Of a stretch of DNA of 64,000 bases, positions 56,740 to 64,000 are shown in pieces (within the stretch, counting starts at the first letter, position 1; every line of letters begins with the position of its first letter). The position numbers and the translations under genes are program-made. This DNA comes from Copromyces sp. CBS 386.78. Lineage: Eukaryota > Ascomycota > Sordariomycetes > Sordariales > Sordariaceae. The stretch lies in NCBI GenBank assembly GCA_030685235.1, contig MU839094.1:248001-312000 (forward strand), written 5' to 3'. Below the pieces are notes generated by a model that ran no database searches, had not been told where the DNA came from, and saw only the letters and a program-made list of their open reading frames with translations.

Positions 56740-59700
56740 CTAAGCAAATGTCATCGAAATCTCCTTCTCCTTTCCAAAGTCGTCGTCATCATCAAAGTCC
56801 GCCCAAGGATTATTAGCCGCCGGGAGGACCGGTACCGTCTGCGCCGACTTGATCTCCGGCCTCGCTGGGGCTGATGCCGAAGCCGAAGTCGAAGAAGTCC
56901 CATAGCCCGTTGGGCTTGCTGTATTTCCATATGATGACTGCCTGCCGCTGACAGCACTTGGCTTGGAGCGAGGGGGAGGAGAGGCCTCAAACGCTGTATC
57001 AAAAGTCATCTGAATCTCGGCGTCATCGTCATGTTTACCAGCACTGTAGCCATAATCATCTGCTCCGAATCCGCCTCCTCCGAACCCGCCCTTTCCATGA
57101 CCGGCGCTGTAATCGTACTGACGAGAGGAGCTTATTGATGGTTTGGGTGACGAGTTCCAGGCGTTTTCCTCTTTGCGATCGTTTGACAACGAAACGGTGG
57201 ACTGGTGCCTGCTGTTGTACTCGACGCTCGAGAACCCTCGATAGGGCGGCACCGCCCCGAGGCTGGCGCTCCTGGTTTCCCTTAGGTGGTCTCGCGTGCC
57301 CTTTATTACCGGCGCCGGCGGGCCAAGAGGAGGCGGCACGTCCAGCTTCATGGGCGGCATGGTGCTCTTAATCTCCTTTACCTGAAGGATATCCTCATTG
57401 ATGCCGCCACCGTTTTGGGAGCCGTTCTTGTTTTGTTGTTCCTTCGCCTCCTTGGCTAGCTCAGCGCGGATGGCGTCGACGTCGAAAAGCACGCCGTGAT
57501 TACTACCGTCCTTGTCCTCCGTCTTTCCACCACCTCCGGAGGCGCCACTGCTTCCCCCTTTGGTCGAATCCTCGTATACTTCCCATTCTTGCCTCTTTGA
57601 CTTCTTCCTGAAGAAGCTGAATGCGCCACCGCTTTTACTCCCTGACCTTTCCCTCCCCTCCTTTTCGAGCTCCTTTCTCGCCTCTTCGATTTCATTAATG
57701 AGTTCACGCTGCCTCTCCTGGTGGTTCTCCGGATCTGGCTCCTCGATTTCGACGAACTCGTCATTCTCGATCATCCAACCGCATTCACGAAGCAATCGCG
57801 GCATCGCCGTACGGTAATCCATGTGACCCACCACAAACTCGGTGACGTCAAAGTTTTCTACCCCCGCAATCCCCTCGATGGGGGCAAGACCGCCAATGCG
57901 CCTGATACCACCGTTGGTCAAACGGAAGAGATACCCCAGAATCCAATCGTTGCGGTTGTATCCGTTGACGAAGCGACCAGAGACGACGGCACGCGCACGG
58001 AGGTATTCATCCGTCTTCACAACGATGGGGCTGCCAAACAGATAGACGTTCTGGACGAGGCCAAAAGCGCCCTTCCTGGCGAGTTCCTGAAGGCAAGAGT
58101 AGATAACGCGGCTACCCAGAGAATAGCCCACAAGGGTGACGGGACGAGTACCCAAGTTGCGGTCAATAAGCGAGTCTGCGAGAATGAGACCAGCTGCAGT
58201 GGCACGGTCGAGGGAGACAGCCCAAGGGTTGTCGATCAGATAAGAGAGCTTGGTAAGCACGACTGGCAGCTGAATGGCAGACATCAAGCCCATTAAGATG
58301 GTATTGCCTAGGAGCTGCTGGAGACCTTGGGTGAGGGCCTACGAACGAGTTAATCCCACTTCCCTCCATCATGACTACCTAGTTCGGAAGACAAGCGCTT
58401 ACCTCTGTGGCCAAAATGTTAATGGTATCTCCCATACTGGTCAACATTTCCGGCTCCCAAAGAACGGAGTAAATATCACCCATCAACGGATCCACCGTAC
58501 TGAATGGCAACCGGACGTCATCCACCTTGCCCGTCATCCACCCAGACACTGTCACGATTAGATTGACCCGCTTGTTGTTGTGTAGCGGCCTATACTCGAA
58601 CGTCTTGACGGCGCCCGTTCGCCTGTTCGCCGCACGGACACCGATGATGCTACCAGATGCCGCAGCCGAGGACGTGATAATGGCAGCACCTCCAGCGCCA
58701 GCAAGGAAGCCGGTTGTGCCACCGACACCAATCGTCGTCAAGCCCGCAGCCAGGCCAGCACCAATCACAGGGGCAAGCAGACCGGCAGACAAGCCGATAA
58801 CCAAGCCGCCGCCGACAGTTGCCAGGCCCATCATGATGTAGCGTTTCTTGAGGGCCATCTTACGCCGGTTCTCCTTGTGCTCTTCCTCGTTCCAGTTCTC
58901 CTTCTCAACGGCCTGCTGCATCTCCAGGGCGTCTGTCACTTTCTTTTCGAACCGGCAGATGTCAACCCAAGGAATCTCAAGATCCTTGGCGACCCTTTCG
59001 AGTAGGGTTCTTGATCTGGCGTCGTAGATAGAATCCGCAACGAGGACGAGGAACAAGTCGCACAGTACCGTCCACCTCAAATCGATATCGATCTTTTGCG
59101 AGGTTGGCATCTGCGAGGGCATCCTGACCTCCTCGGTCAACTCTGACTTGTCGTCCATCGAGTACGGCGGCGGGGGCTCCGCGGGCGATTGCGAGTCGGG
59201 AGACTGGGGCATCGAGTTGGGACGTGACGATTTCGTCGTAGGCGTCGTCGAGTCTCTTTTACTTGCTTCGTCGGCCATAGGATTCTTGACCCTCGCATTT
59301 GCCATTAGCACCGGAGTCAAATCTTGTGGCATGACACCATGCGCAGCAAGCTGCTCGATCATGATCTGCTCGGCAGGGCTGATGTCCATGTGCGAGTACA
59401 AGCGCATCATCATCTTTTGACTCCACATCCTAATGCTTTCCGCGGCGAAGATGACTTCCTTCTTTGGCTTGCTTCTCCCTTGCTGAAGGTCGACAATCTC
59501 CTTCACCATGACTGACAGCTCCAGCCTCGTCAAGCCGACATAGGCGATCCTTTGGCCCTCTGTAAGCAACTCTTTGGTGGCTTGCAGTTGGCTGACGGCG
59601 TCGCGCTGTACGTCGTCTTCCTCTGCCACGCCTGTGCCTCCTCCTGGGTCTTTGAATAAGTACTGGGTGTTCTCGTCCATGCTGGTCTGGGACTCGGCGT

Positions 59701-60658
59701 CGTCGTCGAGGAGGACCCTAGTGTAACCCTTGCCTGCGCCACCTAGTCCCGCGTACTGGACCTTCTCTTCCTCAGACTCGTCGTGTTCTCGCGCAATCAG
59801 CTTGTTGTCGTCATCGTAGATGTCATACGGCGCATATGCCGGCATTTCCTGCCATTCGTCGTCCTCATCTTTCTTCTCCTCCGAGGGCTGGTTCAGTGTC
59901 AGCTGTTGATGGGAGAAACCAGACGTGCCGGCTACACCGAGAGCCCCGGCACCTCCCATGGCAACAATACTAGTCTGGCGATTATGGCCCGGAGGCAACT
60001 CTTGATCTTTCCTGACTTCGGCTATGGCCAAATCTTCATACACGGGTGGCTCATCCGCTGCTGCTGGTTTCTTCCCCGACGCGACTGTATGTTGTTGGGT
60101 GCGTGGTGTCTTGGTATCTGTTGGTAAAGGCTCGGACGGCATCTCCGGACCTTTCGAAGTGGATATGCTCGGATTCCGAGAGGTCGGTAGGGCTGCCGAG
60201 GATCCGCCTTGTTGGTCATCGTGTTCGCGTTGAGCACCTGAAGAGTGTTGCGGCGCCTGCGCATCGCTGTTTTTGTTATCACGGTCCAAGCCGGGCTTGT
60301 CGAATCCGTTGTTTAATGCCGTGTCTGGTCCCCGTCTCTCTGAACCCTTGTCTGTGGCCGTCGTCTTTTCGGTACCTTGTGCGCCATTGTCCGTGGGTTT
60401 CGCATATTTGACTGAGGCCGTCGTTTCCGGGATCACGTCTGGTCGTGGTGTTGCAATCACATGGGCTTGGTATTTCCTGATGGGCAAGCCGAAGTCGTCA
60501 AGCTCAGGCGGTTCTTCGACGGTCGCGGCAACGTTGCCAGGTTGTGACACGGCTGCGGCATTCTTTTGTTGTTGGGTAGAGTCAAAGCCGGCATTGACCC
60601 CAGTTGCCGCGGCTTGTTGGTGGTCGTCGCCAGCCGGGCCTGCACCGAGTCCCGGCAT
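56740..60658 (-). CDS. DUF726 membrane protein with alpha/beta-hydrolase fold (TMCO4/Mil1-like)
   Basis: Family members include human TMCO4 and yeast Mil1, an AP-1-interacting Golgi/endosome protein; enzymatic activity is unproven. The gene is complement(join(56740..58338, 58403..60658)), 1284 residues. A 64-nt intron (GTAAGC donor, CGTAG acceptor, phase 0) joins NILATE to ALTQGLQQ. The first 400 residues are disordered. A helical region follows (DLRWTVLCDLFLVLVADSIY). Hydrophobic segments rich in Gly/Ala form the membrane anchor at about 660-720 (YIMMGLATVGGGLVIGLSAG, GAGLAAGLTTIGVGGTTGFL). Then come NLIVTVSGWM, YSVLWEPEML and the nucleophile elbow VGYSLGSRV with Ser at about 825. NVYLFGSPIV, FVNGYNRNDWILGYLFR and VVGHMDYR complete the DUF726 domain. 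The C-terminal third is charged and disordered. It is divergently placed from nothing nearby; its 3' end abuts the SDR fragment. Confidence 0.92.
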
Positions 60659-61608
60659 GGCGTGTATCTCTATCGAACTCGGTCACTGTGATGGATTGGT
60701 GGAGGCCCAAGCACGCTTGGGCTGTTCCTTTGGTCGAAGTCCAAAAGACAAAGTTCGGATCGGATAGGGAGTAGTCGGATGATGCGAAGGAAAAGTTCAG
60801 TTGAGACCGGAGGGGTCTGGACTCTGGACGGGATGGCGTTCTGTCACGGTACAGACGGAAGCGTAGGCGTTGTTCGGGTTGATGCGGTCCCGGGTGCGTT
60901 CAAAGGAATGAGGTGGGCAGCAACTGGGCGCAACCACGGCACCTGCACACATCGACATTTTGGCCTGTCACTTCCGCTTTGGAGTGGAGGTACGTACCTG
61001 CTGCCCACTGCAGACTCTCCACTATCACCCCTGTCTCGGGTTTAAGTTCAGGGGTCAAGGGTTCGTTGACGGGAGACACTTCCTCAACGCGTCTCCAAAT
61101 ATCAACAACACGGATGCCAACCTCGGTCAAGATGTACCGAGATGTCGAAATATCCATCGGGTTTACGTAATGTTGATGTGAATCACCACCACAGCCAGGG
61201 CTTCCTTACGGCTCTCAGGTACATGTTGTCCGAATTGTCAGTTCTTCACTTCAGACCTGCAGAGAGGATGGACGGGTTCGAACTCCGAGGACAACTGGGA
61301 GCAAGTCGACAACGCCGCGGCCCGGTCCGCGAGATGTCAATTCGATTAAGCAGGCAGTTTCATTACACGCTCAAAGTTGTGACAACAAAAAGCTGAACGC
61401 CTTTTCTCACAGGTTCGACGCTCACATGTTAAACGTCTCTCACATTGGGTACCTTTCTCATCTTCTTCATTTCACGTCTTATCCTCATCACGTCATGAGC
61501 TCCTACGATGACCAACTATGTATGTACAGCCGGGCTCGTTTGTTCTCATCACCTCCTTCTCCCAAACACCCACATCCTTTCTCTGCCCCGTTAATCCTCG
61601 CTAACACC
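60659..61608. promoter_or_regulatory. DUF726 promoter region and tyrosinase 3' flank
   Basis: About 0.95 kb. The part next to 60658 should be the DUF726 promoter. Open plus-strand frames are short and unsupported. A sequence resembling a tRNA B box at about 61273 lacks any folding context. Confidence 0.45.
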
Positions 61609-63140
61609 TTAGATATAGACATAGCACAACGGATCTCCGGTAAGCGTATTCATAATGTCCTTAATAACCACCGGCGGGAAGTCAGGGTGGACGACGATGG
61701 ACTCGTCTACCGTAACATCCGCGGTAGGTGGGCCGTTAAGGAAGGTATGGGTCCCAGAAACGTTATACAAGCGGTTGGCAGGATCCAAATTCTGCCAGAT
61801 CCACCATACGCGGTCGATTTGGCCGTGATGGCGATAGAAAGCCGGGTCGCCGTTGGAGAGGAACACATCACCAGCGGGATCACCGCCGATGGACATGTGG
61901 CCACCAAAGTGCACGCCTTGGTCGCCGACGAAGGGCGCAAAGCGCGGGTCTTTATCGAAGCGAACATCGTTTGCCTATGAAGGGGGGAAGCGACGAGTTA
62001 GCCATTGGTCCTCCCACCATATGAGTGAGTGACTGCTTCGAGAGAGGCTGCACGTACCAAAGCAGCCTGGAAGATATCAAGCTCGTTGCTTTGCAGAATC
62101 AGGTTTGTGGTATTGCGGAAGTTGGCGTGTTTATGAAGAAGAACGCTGTTCAGATCACGCTTGAGGCAGCGCGTGTTCTTGAGTCGAGGGTTTTCCACGC
62201 TCGTGTAAGTTGACGTTCCCCAGTCGGTAAGCAACACGGGGCCGAGGTGAGTCTCCAGACCTCCGAAAGGGCCTTTGGTGACGCAGCCACTACCGTTGCC
62301 AGGAGGATATGTTACAGCCGGGTACTGATCGGGCCAGAGGGTCATATTGTAGCCCTCATGAGGGACACGGTCGCCGTCAGCGCCAAGGGAAGCGTCTGAA
62401 CCGTCGAACATGGGCGACTTGCTAAGGTCCCCTTCGGTATCAAAACCCCATTCCTAGTAAGGGATGGGCCCTGCGGAGTTACGGTTCAGGATTAGTATAT
62501 ATGGGAGAGGTTACGAGCTAATGATTGATGGAAGTTATAGGTTGGAGAAAAAGGAAGTAGACATACCCTTGTACCCACAGGCTGCTAGTTGCTGTTCATA
62601 TGTGTGGAGGAGGTAGCGATGCCAGGGAAGGAATAAGGCCTGTCATATTTGCGATTAGAGAGGGATCGGTTGCGCCCTGAGAAAGGTGATTTACCGAAAA
62701 ATGAACCTCAAAGGTTCTGTTTAGATGGATCCATTGGAGGTCTTCAAACGCTGAAGTTGTCCCTTCAACATCGGGGAAAACACTCGGTTGCTTCTGTAAG
62801 CACTGAACGGCGGCCACGTACTTTCTCCGTTGGCCAGGAGGGATTGTGCGCCTATGTTCTCTCTCAACCGTCAGTATCTTTATATTTTAGGCAAATCTGC
62901 TATTGAGGCTTTTGGAGTGGGGGGGAATGATGATAGTACATACCATTCTTGCCTAACTTTGTAGTCAGACTTCTGGCATTTTCCCTTGAAAGCCTTCATA
63001 GCATTCTGGGTAGCAATCTTATTAAGAGCAGCGAGAGCCGACCCCGAGTCAATGTCATGCTGACTGAACTTTGGCAGATTCAAAGCAGAGGCGGCTCCGG
63101 CAAGAGCTGCCGAAATGCAGAGGACGGACTTGATGTGCAT
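61609..63140 (-). pseudogene. secreted tyrosinase with in-frame stop codon
   Basis: Type-3 copper oxidase family (phenol oxidation, melanin-type chemistry), secreted. The exons are complement(join(61609..61974, 62058..62470, 62567..62639, 62695..62851, 62944..63140)), with introns of 83, 96, 55 and 92 nt. A signal peptide is clear (MHIKSVLCISAALAGAASA). CuA ligands are in WIHLNRTFEVH and FLPWHRYLLHTYEQ. CuB ligands are in VHFGGHMSIGG and DPAFYRHHGQIDRVWWIWQ, all intact, and the protein ends PLCYVYI. At 62454-62456, exon 4 reads a TAG codon where the family has Trp in the PYWxW motif (PIPY, stop, EWGFDTE). All other splice phases join cleanly over 402 codons, so this looks like one nonsense transition (TGG to TAG) in an otherwise intact gene. 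It may be a recent mutation or a base-call error. Confidence 0.75.
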
Positions 63141-63699
63141 GATGGGCGACCTAACCTCTCTAGTGAGTTAGAATCTTAGAGGTAATGGGAGAGGCGAAGA
63201 TATTGACCGACAGAAGTCGTCTCTCGCGGCCGCTTATATACTTTGGAGAGAAATTGTTTAACAAAATCTGCCAAGCCGATATAGCCCCGATAAAGTCGGC
63301 CCGGCCCCATCTCGTACTCGTTCGCGGCCTGAGGCGATAGGAAGCCAGAAGGCATTCGCATGTGGACAGATACCATGGTACTATGTAGATGCAAAGCTAT
63401 TTCTACATGATCTTACCACCCACCAGCAGCCTATTCCCACGCTCGAGACTGGCTTGTATGGTCCTCGCCGTATTACTACTGGGGAATAGCTCAACAACTA
63501 AGAAAAGCAAGAAAATGTGGATATGGTTGGCATCTGGACTGTCTAGAGGCATAGGTAGCGATGACAAGCGAATCCAAAAAGAGCCGATATTGTATAGTTG
63601 AAGTCTGTGCATGAGAATCGGCCGCATATTGCCTCTCGGGACGGGAGGTGGTACCACCATCGAGTTGACTACGGCCGCTCTACCAAACCATATGAATTT
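63141..63699. promoter_or_regulatory. tyrosinase promoter region
   Basis: About 0.56 kb upstream of the tyrosinase start. A TATATAAG-like box is visible on the minus strand about 90 bases upstream (near 63233-63240). No gene is supported. Confidence 0.4.
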
Positions 63700-63990
63700 C
63701 TAATGTGAAAATTCGCACTTATAGTAACCTTGAGCGGCCTCTTCATAAGAGTCTGATATATTTCTCCCCGAGTCAGAATGCTTCTCAATTAGAAAGGTCT
63801 TCGCGTAGTCAAGGGGCTGGTCTTCGACGCTGTTCATGATGGAGTTCTTGCACAGTACACTACATGTGTAAATATGGCAGCTAGTCGAAAAGACGATAGC
63901 GTCCTTGAGGAATATGAGGTCGCCGGCGATGTTTTGCCAACCCTCGCGGCGCGTCTTCCAGTGAGTGATACTGCAGCGACTACGCAGTAC
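63700..63990 (-). CDS. possible 3' exon of a gene running off the window
   Basis: The minus strand is open for about 95 codons up to a TAG at 63700-63702. It includes a possible acceptor (CTGCAG near 63972). The translation has an ordinary composition (WQNIAGDLIFLKDAIVFSTS, IEKHSDSGRNISDSYEEAAQ) and ends KCEFSH. No ATG or known domain is visible. It may be the last exon of a truncated gene or chance. Confidence 0.25.
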   Translation of the reverse strand, partial: VLRSRCSITHWKTRREGWQNIAGDLIFLKDAIVFSTSCHIYTCSVLCKNSIMNSVEDQPLDYAKTFLIEKHSDSGRNISDSYEEAAQGYYKCEFSH

Positions 63991-64000
63991 TCGTCAGGGC

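Noticed and set aside
61266..61290. GGTTCGAACTCC, resembling a tRNA B box
   Set aside because: The flanks do not pair as a T arm, and no A box or acceptor stem is found upstream or downstream.

Overview
The window is nuclear DNA of a filamentous ascomycete, most likely a sordariomycete close to Sordariales (Neurospora/Sordaria-like). The basis is short introns (about 55-230 nt) with GTAAGT-type donors and CTAAC branch sites, long intergenic spacers rich in homopolymers and microsatellites, large Gln-rich proteins, and filamentous-fungal families (DUF3716, fungal Sec2, secreted tyrosinase). I cannot fix the species. Intron-exon structures were assembled by eye from splice consensus, reading phase and homology to remembered families.

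Layout. 65-3823: two tandem minus-strand DUF3716 paralogues; the downstream copy carries an apparent frameshift. 4959-5805: a single-pass membrane protein, unrecognised. 6635-8359 (minus) Ubp6/USP14 is divergent from 9157-9949 (plus) Arp2/3 subunit ARPC4. 11824-14669: RRM-type RNA-binding protein. 16104-17365: Rim2-type mitochondrial carrier. 18036-18203: a short terminal-inverted-repeat element. 18859-19526 (minus): SNX3. 20870-22535 (minus): splicing factor SF3a1/Prp21. 24115-27881: PMT O-mannosyltransferase with an unusual helical tail ending in KDEL. 27882-31696: a gene-poor stretch. 31697-34108: Sec2-type Rab GEF. 35839-41844 (minus): 2001-residue Gln/Pro-rich disordered protein. 43911-47168 (minus): 1085-residue disordered protein with conserved ends. 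49246-50408: Sed5 syntaxin. 51690-53200: aldo-keto reductase, convergent with 53459-54855 (minus), a polyol dehydrogenase. 56088-56225: first exon only of a short-chain dehydrogenase, cut off by an A-rich repeat near an assembly gap. 56740-60658 (minus): DUF726 lipase-like membrane protein. 61609-63140 (minus): secreted tyrosinase with an in-frame stop.

Most genes are conserved single-copy housekeeping functions: proteasome deubiquitination, actin nucleation, splicing, secretory-pathway glycosylation, vesicle trafficking and mitochondrial nucleotide import. Several serve the secretory pathway (PMT, Sec2, Sed5, SNX3, perhaps the DUF726 protein), but their spacing does not suggest a dedicated cluster. 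The only metabolic grouping is the trio of oxidoreductases at 51.7-56.2 kb, which may act on sugars or polyols.

I did not find a clear new multi-gene system. The most unusual items are the KDEL-terminated, LEA-like tail on the mannosyltransferase, the amber codon in the tyrosinase PYW motif, the truncated dehydrogenase beside the repeat-rich assembly gap, the duplicated C-terminal motif in the DUF3716 pair, the TIR element, and a repeated short linear motif in the giant Q-rich protein.
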